The translations under genes were made by a program, and so were the position numbers. A stretch of 64,000 nucleotides of DNA from Selenomonas sp. TAMA-11512 (GTDB taxonomy: Bacteria; Bacillota; Negativicutes; Selenomonadales; Selenomonadaceae), in assembly GCF_037076525.1 (NCBI RefSeq), contig NZ_AP029018.1, positions 1,761,001 through 1,825,000 on the forward strand. Direction: 5' to 3'. This document shows, piece after piece, positions 1 to 8,039 of this stretch; position 1 is the stretch's first letter, and every line of letters begins with the position of its first letter. The notes beneath the pieces were generated by a model. It did no database searches and had not been told where the DNA came from. It saw only the letters and a program-made list of their open reading frames with translations.

Positions 1-54
1 ATTCTGCCCGATGAACACAGCATCTACGCTTGGCAAAAGGAAAATAAGCTTTGA
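1..54 (+). CDS. C-terminal end of an upstream protein (partial)
   Basis: An open frame runs from the window edge to a TGA at 52-54, giving 17 residues that end in YAWQKENKL. A strong hairpin terminator follows at once, which supports this being the real end of a plus-strand gene. Too little is visible to name the product. Confidence 0.45.
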   Translation: MLPDEHSIYAWQKENKL

Positions 55-66
55 TTTTTGCCGCAT

Positions 67-110
67 CCCTACCCGAAATTCGCTTTTCGGGTAGGGTCTT
101 TTTTTATTTT
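67..110 (+). terminator. Rho-independent terminator, CTACCCGAAA palindrome
   Basis: A perfect 12-bp stem (67-78 with 85-96) with a 6-base loop is followed by a T-rich tract at 97-110. The same palindrome core recurs three more times in the first 11 kb (4390, 5212, 10765), so it is also one copy of a dispersed repeat. Confidence 0.85.
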
Positions 111-160
111 CGTGCTATACTCAAAGGAGTAATGTGTATTTAGAAAGGACGTGACTATGC

Positions 161-1795
161 ATGATTCCATCCGCAGCAACCATGTGGCATAGGGGACGCA
201 TCCTCTTCCTCACGCTTCTCTTTACCGTCACCCTGCCGATCCTTGCCTTTGCCGCCGAGCATGATATCATCATCCTCCACACGAACGATATTCACTGCGG
301 CGTCAACGACAACCTCGCCTTCGCGGGTCTGGCGGAACTCAAGAAAATGGCACAGAAAGAGACTCCGAACGTCCTTCTGGTTGACGCCGGCGATGCCATC
401 CAAGGGGCGCCGATAGGCAAGCTGTCCGACGGTGAGTCCATTGTGGCCATCATGAACGCCATCGGCTATGACTTCGCCGCTCCCGGCAATCACGAGTTCG
501 ACTATGGCATGAAGCAGTTCCTCAATCTCGTCCCTCTGATGAACTACGGTCCGTACAGCGCAAACATTGTGGATCTGCGGACAGGAAAACTCCTGCTCCC
601 TCCCTACAAGATCATACAGGTCGAGGACAAGAAAATTGCTTTCGTAGGAGCCACCACACCGGAGTCTCTCAACAGCTCCTCTCCTACACACTTCCAGGAT
701 GACAAAGGCAACTTCATCTACGGTTTCTCCGAAGATGAAACGGGTGAAGCCCTCTATAAGGCTATACAGAAGTATGTCGACGAAGCGCGTGCTAAGGGCG
801 CGGACTACGTCTTCCTCGTCTCGCACCTCGGTGTCAACGGCGCGACGCCGCGTTGGTCAAGCCCTGTTGTCGCAGCGAAGACCCGCGGCATCACAGGCAT
901 CATCGACGGACACTCCCACGAGCAGTTTGAAAACTGGCATCTGCTGAACAAAGACGGCATGGAGACCTTTATTGCGCAGACCGGCACAAAGCTCCAAACC
1001 GTCGGCAAGATTGTCATCAAGCCCGACGGCACGATTACGCATGAGCTCATTCGCGATGTCGATCGCAAAGATCCGCAAATCAAGAGCCTCGTCAACAAAG
1101 AACTCGGCACCTACGCCGCCATGCTTGAAAAAGTCGTCGCCAAAAGCACCGTCACACTCTATTCCGATGACCCTGTGAAAGGCGAGCGCATTGTCCGCCA
1201 GAGAGAGTGCTCCCTGGCCGACTTCATGGCAGACGCTTTCCGTGCCGTGCTCAACACTGATGCCGCTGTCATCAACGGCGGCGCTGTGCGAAAGAACCTG
1301 CCCCCGGGCAATATCAGCTACAATTCCCTGATCGAAGCCTTCCCCTTTGAAAATATGTGCGTTGTCATCGAGACCTCGGGGCAGTCCATTCTCGACGCTC
1401 TGGAGCTAGGCGCCTCCAAATACCCGGAGGAAAACGGCGGACTTCTGCAGGTCTCCGGTATCCGCTATACCATCGACGCGACCATTCCTTCATCCGTCGT
1501 CACGGATGAGAAGGGACGCTTTGTTTCCGTCAGCGGCGCCTATCGCGTCAAAGATGTCACCATTGACGGCAAGCCTCTCGATGTCAAGAAGACGTATACC
1601 CTCGGCGGCTCTACCTACATCCTAAAAGAGGGCGGCAACGGCATGACCATGTTCCACGGAGCGAAGCTGCTGCAGGATGGTGAGATCTCCGACGTCGAGG
1701 CCGGTATCAAGTATGTCGAGGACCATCTCAACGGAGAGATTGGCGACACCTACAAGAATCCATACGGCGATGGCCGCATTACAATCAAAGAGTAA
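161..1795 (+). CDS. Secreted 5'-nucleotidase / metallophosphatase (UshA-like)
   Basis: Predicted exported nucleotidase that hydrolyses extracellular nucleotides to nucleosides and phosphate using two metal ions. A signal peptide covers roughly residues 8-32. The metallophosphatase domain shows HTNDIH (40-45), DAGD (75-78), GNHE (109-112), SHLG (about 220) and GHSH (about 250), together the full set of metal ligands. The C-terminal substrate domain carries NGGAVR and FPFEN (about 370-395). The length of 544 aa suits the family. AAAGGAC lies at 144-150, about 10 bases before the ATG at 161; a GTG at 151 is in another frame that stops quickly. An internal Met8 is a possible alternative start. 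The gene stands alone, ended by the hairpin at 1911. The family assignment is firm; the exact substrate is not known. Confidence 0.93.
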   Translation: MIPSAATMWHRGRILFLTLLFTVTLPILAFAAEHDIIILHTNDIHCGVNDNLAFAGLAELKKMAQKETPNVLLVDAGDAIQGAPIGKLSDGESIVAIMNAIGYDFAAPGNHEFDYGMKQFLNLVPLMNYGPYSANIVDLRTGKLLLPPYKIIQVEDKKIAFVGATTPESLNSSSPTHFQDDKGNFIYGFSEDETGEALYKAIQKYVDEARAKGADYVFLVSHLGVNGATPRWSSPVVAAKTRGITGIIDGHSHEQFENWHLLNKDGMETFIAQTGTKLQTVGKIVIKPDGTITHELIRDVDRKDPQIKSLVNKELGTYAAMLEKVVAKSTVTLYSDDPVKGERIVRQRECSLADFMADAFRAVLNTDAAVINGGAVRKNLPPGNISYNSLIEAFPFENMCVVIETSGQSILDALELGASKYPEENGGLLQVSGIRYTIDATIPSSVVTDEKGRFVSVSGAYRVKDVTIDGKPLDVKKTYTLGGSTYILKEGGNGMTMFHGAKLLQDGEISDVEAGIKYVEDHLNGEIGDTYKNPYGDGRITIKE

Positions 1796-1803
1796 GGAGC
1801 TGA

Positions 1804-1893
1804 ACCCGTGAAGCGCGCATCGTCCTCACGATCGACGGCGACCGCTTCTGGGATATGCTCAATGAAAAGACCTACTGGCCCGATACGAAGTAG
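1804..1893 (+). pseudogene. Possible gene remnant (C-terminal peptide without a start)
   Basis: Directly after the nucleotidase, the frame following a TGA at 1801 reads a protein-like stretch ending in DRFWDMLNEKTYWPDTK and a TAG at 1891-1893, with no start codon. The composition (aromatics, acidic residues) looks like the tail of a decayed or deleted gene. It may equally be chance. The terminator at 1911 follows it. Confidence 0.3.
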
Positions 1894-1910
1894 CTGCGCG
1901 GTATCGCCGC

Positions 1911-1951
1911 ACAATAATACCCCCCCGGTTGAACCGAGGGGGTATTATTGT
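1911..1951. terminator. Convergent hairpin terminator
   Basis: A 14-bp stem (1911-1924 with 1938-1951) carries C-rich/G-rich and AT-rich parts and encloses a short inner hairpin. It sits between two converging genes (nucleotidase on plus, methyltransferase on minus) and can serve both. Confidence 0.8.
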
Positions 1952-2007
1952 GCCTGTATGAAAATGAATCGGCTGCCGTCCGCCCGTACTTTTAAGGAAG
2001 CGACTGC

Positions 2008-2778
2008 TTATTTCCTGCTTGCCACAGCAATGTACGCGACTTCCTTCTTGTGGTCGGAGAAGAAATTGAACATCCTGCGGAATCGGTCAATATTCTCCGT
2101 ATGCAGCCCGTTTCGGATGATCTTCATCGCGCCGTCAAAGCCCTCATCCTGCACAAGTCCCACAGGGTCAAGCAGAGTCATATCGCCCGTCCGCACCTCG
2201 ACGGAAAAGCCCGCTGCGCGGAACAGTTCCTCCCACATCGTCTGCGAGAGCGGGTCGACATGCACACGGATGGCGCGCGAGATGCCCGTGCGCAGCTCCA
2301 ACGCGCGCGCCTCATCGTCTGTGCGCAGAACGACATCCTGCGTGAGAAGAACGCCGCCCGGCTTCAGCACCCGAAAGTATTCGGCAGCTGCCTTCGCCTT
2401 GTCCGCGCGCGACAGCATCGTCAGCATCGCCTCGTTGATCACGACATCGAAGCTCGCGTCGGGAAACGGCAGCGCCATCGCATTTCCCTCCACGACGTCA
2501 ATCACGCCGCCCAGACCGTGCTTCTCAATATTCGCGCGCGCCTTCTCGAGCGCGTCGGGATCCATGTCCAGCCCCGTGATGCGGCAGCCATGCTTCTCAG
2601 CGAGTGCGACCATCGTTGTCCCCATATTGCACGCCACCTCAAGCACACGCGTATCCGGCGTGAAGTCCGCGTGCGCGAGCAGCCAATCCGTCGCTTCACG
2701 CCCGCCCGGACGCAGACGCGTCTTGCCCAGGCGTGCAAGAAACTCATGCCCCATCTCGTACTTCTTCTCTTCTGCCAT
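2008..2778 (-). CDS. Class I SAM-dependent methyltransferase
   Basis: A 256-aa soluble protein with the Rossmann-type methyltransferase fold. Motif I reads VLEVACNMGTT at about residues 45-55. The acidic residue after beta-2 is in GLDMD (about 70-74), and a motif IV region with ALPFPDASFDVV lies near 100-112. This order is typical of small-molecule methyltransferases of the UbiE/Methyltransf_11 group. The substrate cannot be told from sequence. AGGAGAG stands 8-9 bases upstream of the ATG. The gene is monocistronic, converging on the nucleotidase gene and ended by the hairpin at 1911-1951. Confidence 0.85.
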   Translation of the reverse strand: MAEEKKYEMGHEFLARLGKTRLRPGGREATDWLLAHADFTPDTRVLEVACNMGTTMVALAEKHGCRITGLDMDPDALEKARANIEKHGLGGVIDVVEGNAMALPFPDASFDVVINEAMLTMLSRADKAKAAAEYFRVLKPGGVLLTQDVVLRTDDEARALELRTGISRAIRVHVDPLSQTMWEELFRAAGFSVEVRTGDMTLLDPVGLVQDEGFDGAMKIIRNGLHTENIDRFRRMFNFFSDHKKEVAYIAVASRK

Positions 2779-2874
2779 AAGTATCTCTCCTGTCTATGTC
2801 ATTGAAAATATCTATCAACTATAATGACAGTATAGATAAGGATTTCTTTTGATTCTGTCGCAAAAGTTACAAGC

Positions 2875-2919
2875 AGAAAAAAGAAGCGCGGCTGCATCAC
2901 ATGCAATCGCACTTCTTTG
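2875..2919 (-). terminator. Rho-independent terminator of the beta-helix gene
   Basis: On the minus strand an 11-bp stem (AAAGAAGTGCG with CGCGCTTCTTT, one wobble pair) is followed by T residues. It lies 23 bases after the stop of the gene at 2942-3721. Confidence 0.7.
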
Positions 2920-2941
2920 TATTAGAGAGGCACTGATACAT

Positions 2942-3721
2942 TCAAATCTCTTTCTTATACGTACCGTTTTTGACATTACTAGGGACATTGCGGAACGTGC
3001 ACCCTTTGAGCGTAACCTCGCTGTGCTCGCCCAATAAAATGGTTCTGCTGAAACTCGGCATATCTTTTAAGAGCGTGTCTTTCAAGAGCAGATTGCCATC
3101 CTTGACCCAGACTGCCCCATCGCTGCACGCACGAATCGTACAGTCCTCGATTCTCGTATTCTTCGAGTACATCGAACAAATGCCGTAGACACCGCAGCCA
3201 TAGAGATCGCAGTTCCTCATCGTAAAGTTGTCCGTCCCGTAGAGCATCACAACATCGCCGTCGCAGTAACCGGGCTCGACGGCGTGCCCCAATGTGATAC
3301 CGTCAAGAAGGATGTTCCTGCAATACATGAAGTCAAGGACATCCGGCGCCCCCTCTTCAATAACGATCTCCACAGTTCGAGAGGGGTCGGCATTGATGAT
3401 GGACAGATTTTCAATTTTCAGAAGCGTAACATAGTTGCCTCTATAGCCCGCACCATATACACCCGGCGGATTCTCCCGCCTATCCGTCGGGTATTCGGCA
3501 TACTTCTTTAATCCCGTATGGGGATGCGCCTTTCTCCACTCGGTGAGATTGTAATAGCCCGGCTCAACATGGATTTCCGTATCACTGGCAATGGCCCGCA
3601 TCAGCTCGCTTGCCGTCGAGACATGAACTCTTCTCGTCGCTGCCTCGCTTGTACTGTAAAACGATATCCATGCGAAGGCAAGACAAAGAAACACCGTAAA
3701 AAGCACATTCATCCGTTTCAA
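2942..3721 (-). CDS. Secreted right-handed beta-helix protein
   Basis: Predicted exported protein of about 260 aa. After a signal peptide (NVLFTVFLCLAFAWISFYS region) comes a parallel beta-helix with repeated coils, seen as successive runs such as NILLDGITL, NFTMRNCDL, NTRIEDCTI, NLLLKDTLL and EVTLKGCTF. Such folds are common in pectinase-like or carbohydrate-binding proteins, but no catalytic set is recognisable. The longer open frame up to 3808 has no ribosome site. GGAAGGGG lies 8 bases before a TTG at 3721, which I take as the start; ATG 3712 is the alternative. A minus-strand terminator follows. The function is unknown. Confidence 0.72.
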   Translation of the reverse strand: MKRMNVLFTVFLCLAFAWISFYSTSEAATRRVHVSTASELMRAIASDTEIHVEPGYYNLTEWRKAHPHTGLKKYAEYPTDRRENPPGVYGAGYRGNYVTLLKIENLSIINADPSRTVEIVIEEGAPDVLDFMYCRNILLDGITLGHAVEPGYCDGDVVMLYGTDNFTMRNCDLYGCGVYGICSMYSKNTRIEDCTIRACSDGAVWVKDGNLLLKDTLLKDMPSFSRTILLGEHSEVTLKGCTFRNVPSNVKNGTYKKEI

Positions 3722-3945
3722 GCTACACACCCCTTCCCTGCGCACGCTCTCAAAAGATACGTGCCCCGCGTTCACTGACCGTTTCATCCGGATTCTTACC
3801 GTGCTCATTGCGCACTTGGACAGCTGTGTATACGATGAAGATTGGCATACGCTCGTCAGAGACTGCCTGTGTCTTTTATACGAAATCGGCGTCCGATTAG
3901 GAGCTTTTCAGCCGAATAGATTCCCTCCGAAAAGCATCCGCGAAT

Positions 3946-4308
3946 TTATCTGGACTTCACCCATTTCGTGAAGAGTATTGCATTCTCACCCTCGATGCGG
4001 GTCTCTACGCGATTGTCGTACCGGCCTTTTTCTTCCAAGTAATTGCGGCAAGCGATATTGCTTGTGAAGAGATCCGTGCGGTCACCCGGCAGCTTCGCAT
4101 CGAAGTCATACTCCGCGCTCGATGTGCTCGACGGATCGAACATACGATAACCGCTCCCATATTTCATAAAGATCGCAAACTTTTTCTGCGAGAGATATCG
4201 AGCGCAATCGCTCGGACTGATCTCTCTCACGTACATCGACGCGAAGCAGGCAGTCATGGAGAGCATGAGAATCGCCATCGTCATGGCGAAAATTCTTTGG
4301 ATTTTCAT
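3946..4308 (-). CDS. Small secreted protein, unknown function
   Basis: A 120-aa protein with a clear N-terminal signal peptide (basic MKIQR, hydrophobic core to about residue 23, then ACFAS). GGAGGG lies about 6 bases before the ATG. The mature part is polar, with two cysteines (in SDCARYL and IACRNYL) that could form a disulfide. I recognise no family. It lies in a run of minus-strand genes for secreted proteins (2942-7107), most of which look like small exported products of one lineage-specific cluster. Confidence 0.75.
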   Translation of the reverse strand: MKIQRIFAMTMAILMLSMTACFASMYVREISPSDCARYLSQKKFAIFMKYGSGYRMFDPSSTSSAEYDFDAKLPGDRTDLFTSNIACRNYLEEKGRYDNRVETRIEGENAILFTKWVKSR

Positions 4309-4389
4309 ATTTTTCCCTCCTGTCTGACAAACAACTTCCGGAAACTCTCCTTTTCTCGGACAGCTTAAGCGTACTACGACGCCCGTATC

Positions 4390-4426
4390 CTGTCCCCGCC
4401 CGAAATCGGACTTTCAGGTGGGACAG
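4390..4426. repeat. Short palindromic repeat (CTACCCGAAA family)
   Basis: A hairpin of CTGTCCC with GGGACAG continues inward as GCCCGAAA against TTTCAGGT. It resembles the terminator at 67-96. It lies 68 bases downstream of the stop of the gene at 4495-5097, so it may end that transcript, although no good T tract follows. Confidence 0.5.
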
Positions 4427-4494
4427 AGAAAATTTCATCCTTTCCCTCATCCCATATCACCGGCAGGCGTTTGGGAAGATGTTTCGCCGCGCCT

Positions 4495-5097
4495 TTATCC
4501 CAAGGCTCGCCCTCGCTCGCTGAAGATATAGTCGAGAATTGCCTGCTCGGTGAAGGTGAAGTCCGGCGATTCCTCATTCTTGTACTTGCCGTCCGTCATA
4601 TGCCGAAGAATGCGCCGCACATCCTTATCTACTTTCGGCATTCTCTCCAGCCGAAGCCGAAGAATCGAGCCTGTCTCCTTGTATACAATGCGAGCCAAGG
4701 GAACTCCATATTCCGCATCTTCTGGAAAAATTTCTCGTCTCTCATCGAGAACGATATTGCCCTTCATCACCAAGCGGTCCACATGGTACAGCTCAATGGC
4801 ATTGTTGTCCGTACCTATAAGCTGACCGCGAATGCGCACATAGACGCGGCTCATGGACGGATACTTCATCTTCATCGATTGAATGTAATTTGTATCCGTC
4901 TCCGGAAACAGGACATCGGCTTGGATATATCCACGCGATGTATGTCCGATGGCAAGCGTTGCGCTGCCATCCCGATAGTACAGGCGCTGCGCCGTTCCCT
5001 CTCCCGCATGGCCGTATGCCGTAGACTCGGCGACGACAAGCCCCATGGAGAGCATTGTCACGAGCGTTACGAGCAGCGTAAAAAATCCCCTTTTCAT
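4495..5097 (-). CDS. Secreted protein, paralogue of the 5351-6187 product
   Basis: A 200-aa exported protein. The start is ATG 5097, preceded by AAAAGGAGG at the proper distance; the open frame upstream has no such site. The signal peptide is MKRGFFTLLVTLVTMLSMG and following residues. The mature part shares its order of motifs with the next gene upstream: KYPSMSRVYVRIRG here against RYPDANRILLDIHG there, and TFTEQAILDYIF against TAREEAVLRSIY near the end. The two are probably old tandem duplicates. No known domain was recognised. It is separated from the upstream gene by a short palindrome at 5212-5239. Confidence 0.75.
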   Translation of the reverse strand: MKRGFFTLLVTLVTMLSMGLVVAESTAYGHAGEGTAQRLYYRDGSATLAIGHTSRGYIQADVLFPETDTNYIQSMKMKYPSMSRVYVRIRGQLIGTDNNAIELYHVDRLVMKGNIVLDERREIFPEDAEYGVPLARIVYKETGSILRLRLERMPKVDKDVRRILRHMTDGKYKNEESPDFTFTEQAILDYIFSERGRALG

Positions 5098-5211
5098 GAT
5101 AGCCTCCTTTTCTGCACGCGGCATTCGAATCAGATACACGCCTCTTTGATATACAGCCTTCAAGCTCCCCCATATCTCCACTAAATCATAGCAAAAAAAG
5201 AAGTTCCGTCC

Positions 5212-5239
5212 CCTACCCCAAATGCGAAATTCAGGTAGG
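5212..5239. repeat. Short palindromic repeat (CTACCCGAAA family)
   Basis: CCTACC (5212-5217) pairs with GGTAGG (5234-5239) around an AAATGCGAAATT-like loop. Read on the minus strand it follows the 5351-6187 gene, so an attenuator or terminator role is plausible. A T-rich tract begins only some 15 bases further on. Confidence 0.5.
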
Positions 5240-5350
5240 AAAACAGAACTTTCCTATATTTTTCGGGCAAAACCGCACATCATCATCCGATGCACGAACG
5301 TATAAGACCGCCCCGCAAAATTTCACAGGGCGGTCCGCATACGCGCAAAT

Positions 5351-6187
5351 TCAATTCGTACTTTCCGTGCTCTCTGTACTTTCCATGCTTTCCGTACTTT
5401 CCGCGCTCTCTACACTTTTCGCGCTTTCTGTACTTTCTGCACTTTCCAAGCTCTCTGCGCTTTCCGTGCTCTCTGTACCTTCCGTTTCGGATGCGGGCGT
5501 TTCCATCTTCACGTGCGGATAGATACTGCGGAGAACGGCTTCTTCCCGCGCCGTCAGATCATCGTTTTTATCTGTGTACAATTCTTTTGTGACATGCTTC
5601 ACGAGCTTCCTGTACGGCTTCGGTATCTTGCGCCCCTTTGGAACGGACAGATCGATGCTCGTCGCTCCCATGTCTCCATCGATGCGCTTGTAGAAGAATA
5701 CGAGCCGCTCGCCTTCTTCCTGCGCATCCATCGCGGCCTTGAAGTCTGCGTCACGATCGATCGCGAGAAGTTCGTCTCCCGCGAAGACATAGCGATAGAT
5801 ATCCTGAACGATGACGGTATAGCCCCCTTCCGCCTTCTCTGTCCTGCCATGTATGTCGAGGAGGATACGATTCGCGTCCGGGTAGCGCATCTTGCGTATT
5901 TCTTTGAGAACGTCCTTATCTTGCTCAGGTGTCAGAATCTCCACCATATTATCCGACCAGCTGCGAATCAGAGTGATGTCCTTCTGCCCATAGAAGAAGA
6001 CATGCTCCGTCGGCGCGAAGTATTGACTTTTATCCGCCGCCTGCGCCGCAGGAATGCAGGTGAATACGGCAAGAATCGCCGCTGCGAAGACAGCCAGCAC
6101 TCCTGCAAATACATTTGACCTCACCTGTCGATTTCGCGAATCGGCCGCTTCCTCAAAGGAGCATACATGAAGCTTACCTTTTTCCAT
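5351..6187 (-). CDS. Secreted or membrane-anchored protein with Ser/Glu/Thr repeat tail
   Basis: A 278-aa protein. A polar N-terminus of about 25 residues precedes a hydrophobic segment (about 25-50, ending PAAQA), which acts either as a long signal peptide or as a membrane anchor. The middle part (about 52-235) is similar to the 4495-5097 product. The last 40 residues are a degenerate tripeptide-like repeat (TES, AES, LES, MES) encoded by a low-complexity DNA run at 5355-5480, likely to vary in length. AGGAGG stands 12 bases before the ATG. It is 17 bases downstream of the 6205-7107 gene, so the two are probably co-transcribed. Function unknown. Confidence 0.72.
   Translation of the reverse strand: MEKGKLHVCSFEEAADSRNRQVRSNVFAGVLAVFAAAILAVFTCIPAAQAADKSQYFAPTEHVFFYGQKDITLIRSWSDNMVEILTPEQDKDVLKEIRKMRYPDANRILLDIHGRTEKAEGGYTVIVQDIYRYVFAGDELLAIDRDADFKAAMDAQEEGERLVFFYKRIDGDMGATSIDLSVPKGRKIPKPYRKLVKHVTKELYTDKNDDLTAREEAVLRSIYPHVKMETPASETEGTESTESAESLESAESTESAKSVESAESTESMESTESTESTN
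5355..5482. repeat. Low-complexity repeat inside the coding sequence
   Basis: Irregular units close to ctgtactttc / cgtgctctc are repeated about a dozen times and encode the Ser/Glu-rich tail of the protein at 5351-6187. Such runs slip during replication, so the tail length may differ between strains. Confidence 0.75.
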
Positions 6188-6204
6188 AAATAAACGTTTC
6201 CTCC

Positions 6205-7107
6205 TTATCGAATGCTGTGTAAGAGCTTCAGATTATCCGCGGTGATGATTTCATTCAGCGGGCGATAATCCTGCTCGGCAGGTTCCACCTCATAGATGTC
6301 CTTGCCCGTCCCCTCAATGACGACGAACGTAATCGGCTCTCCGGCTTCCGTGATGCGGACAGCGAGTCCGTCCTCGAAATCCCGCCCGTACTTGGCGCCT
6401 GCATATCGGCGCACAAGCGCAAGCGACTGCTTCGTATTGTATGAAGCGTCAGCCGGATCGAGCGGATAGATCGTATACTGATAGGTCCGGTTCCACGAAA
6501 GCTTGTCGAGCGACGTGCCGATCAGATTCTCCATGCGTTGCAGGAGAAGCGCGCGATGCATCGGCTGCACTTCATCGTGCGCATACGTGTAAGTGCCCGT
6601 GAAGCGGTCGAGCACATCCTCTTCCAGCCCGAGATTTTGCGAGGTCCCGAGAGTGACCTTGAGGGTCTTGCCTGTGGCAAGATTCCCCTCAATTTCTACA
6701 ACGGGATCGGCGAGCGAGGTAATCTGTGAGTAGAGCACGGTATCCCCGTTCATAAAACGCACGCGGCGTTCCTGTAAGGTCACTCGGCTCTTCCCTGCTT
6801 CACGCTGCGTGACTTTTCCATGGTAGTTGACGATGGCCGAGGTCGCGTCCGGCTCAGAGGACATCATAATGCCTGTTCCCTCCGGGAACGCACAGCCGAT
6901 GTCCACGGATGAGGCATCGTTGGAAAGATAGACATAGTTTCCTTCCGTATGGTGCGCACGGCTCTCACTGTCCGACATCTCCCAATACGTCCCGGCATCC
7001 GTGACCGGATCGACATTGATGCGGAGCTCATCAGGGTCGGCCGCAAACACGGTCGAGACTGTAAAGAGCATCGTCAAACAGAAAACGAGTATACTTCGCT
7101 TTCGCAT
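6205..7107 (-). CDS. Secreted protein, unknown function
   Basis: A 300-aa exported protein. ATG 7107 is preceded by GGGGAG six bases away; the open frame extends six codons further to a TTG without support. The signal peptide is MRKRSILVFCLTMLFTVSTVFA. The mature protein has mixed beta-strand character, no cysteine cluster and no motif I recognise. It heads what looks like a two-gene unit with the downstream gene at 5351. Its location next to the SPFH operon may be chance, since a 118-base gap separates them. Confidence 0.75.
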   Translation of the reverse strand: MRKRSILVFCLTMLFTVSTVFAADPDELRINVDPVTDAGTYWEMSDSESRAHHTEGNYVYLSNDASSVDIGCAFPEGTGIMMSSEPDATSAIVNYHGKVTQREAGKSRVTLQERRVRFMNGDTVLYSQITSLADPVVEIEGNLATGKTLKVTLGTSQNLGLEEDVLDRFTGTYTYAHDEVQPMHRALLLQRMENLIGTSLDKLSWNRTYQYTIYPLDPADASYNTKQSLALVRRYAGAKYGRDFEDGLAVRITEAGEPITFVVIEGTGKDIYEVEPAEQDYRPLNEIITADNLKLLHSIR

Positions 7108-7225
7108 GTTACTCTCCCCTTTCAAATCTAATAGGGAGCACTTTCGTACTCCCTATCTATCATACCTGCAAACTTTTTCAAAAGCAAGGCGATTCGATTA
7201 AAAGTAGTTAAGGAAGAGATCTCCC

Positions 7226-8026
7226 TTAAAATTTACCGCCCCCGCCGCCATGGCGTGAATCCGAGCTCGTTGTCGTAACACCAGAGCTCTTCGTCGCCTG
7301 ACTTTTCGGCTCTCGCTTGATATCCGTGTAGAGGTACATATCCCTCTCTCTTGACAGCTGGAAGGAGCTGTCATCAAAGTACGCGTCCGCGTCGCTTACC
7401 GCATGAACATTGTTCATGGAGGAAATGAGACTGGAGCGGACGAGGAACGTAACGACACCTGCCAAAGCGAGTGCGATGAGGAGCTGCAGGGGCAATCCCA
7501 TCCCTTCGTCCTCCGCGTTCGCGGATGTCTTGCCGACCTCCTGCCGCCACGGCTTGCCGTTCTTCGCATAGTAATCGCAGAGCTCGCCTGTCTTCTGCGC
7601 GACAAGGACAAACGTGCCCGTGTAGTCTTTGCTCTTCAGCTTCGGCAGGAACGCCTCGGACATATAGGCAACGCCCTCCGTCTCGTAGACGACATTGCGA
7701 AGCTTGTTATCGGTCGCGACATAGAAATCTCTCGTATCCATGTTGAGGAGAAAGACCATATTTCCATTTGCGCCGCGGTTGACCTGATCGAGCAATTTAT
7801 TCGCGTAGTCGCCCAACGAGACATTTTTCGGCAGCGACGAAAGTGTAACAATGGCAATGTCCACCTGATGGGTGTCCGCAACCTTCTGGAGCTCCGCCTG
7901 TACCTGCTGCTTTTCATTTTCCTTCAGCAGCTTCGCGTCATCAAAGATAATCGGACTTGCGAACACGCTGCTCATGGAGATGAGCACAAGCGCAAGGGCA
8001 AGACAAAGTATGTATCGTATTTTCAT
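7226..8026 (-). CDS. TPM-domain membrane protein (YdjH-like)
   Basis: A 266-aa protein with a signal peptide (to about residue 23), then a TPM domain of about 130 residues with the family's IIFDDAKLL start and the DIAIVTL and RDFYVATDN strands. A transmembrane segment lies near 178-196, followed by a short cytoplasmic tail ending HGGGGGKF. TPM domains face the outside of the cytoplasmic membrane. The gene is last of three closely spaced minus-strand genes (gaps of 13 and 21 bases). The SPFH, zinc-ribbon and TPM set matches the B. subtilis YdjI/YdjG/YdjH proteins, which are known to help PspA-type envelope stress proteins; no pspA is in view. Confidence 0.85.
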   Translation of the reverse strand: MKIRYILCLALALVLISMSSVFASPIIFDDAKLLKENEKQQVQAELQKVADTHQVDIAIVTLSSLPKNVSLGDYANKLLDQVNRGANGNMVFLLNMDTRDFYVATDNKLRNVVYETEGVAYMSEAFLPKLKSKDYTGTFVLVAQKTGELCDYYAKNGKPWRQEVGKTSANAEDEGMGLPLQLLIALALAGVVTFLVRSSLISSMNNVHAVSDADAYFDDSSFQLSRERDMYLYTDIKREPKSQATKSSGVTTTSSDSRHGGGGGKF

Positions 8027-8039
8027 GATCGTGCCCTCC

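Noticed and set aside
151-153. GTG at 151 as the nucleotidase start
   Set aside because: It is in a different frame that reaches a stop after about a dozen codons.
5355-5482. Repeats that could be taken for a CRISPR array
   Set aside because: Units are short, irregular and lie inside a coding frame where they encode a Ser/Glu tail; there are no spacers.
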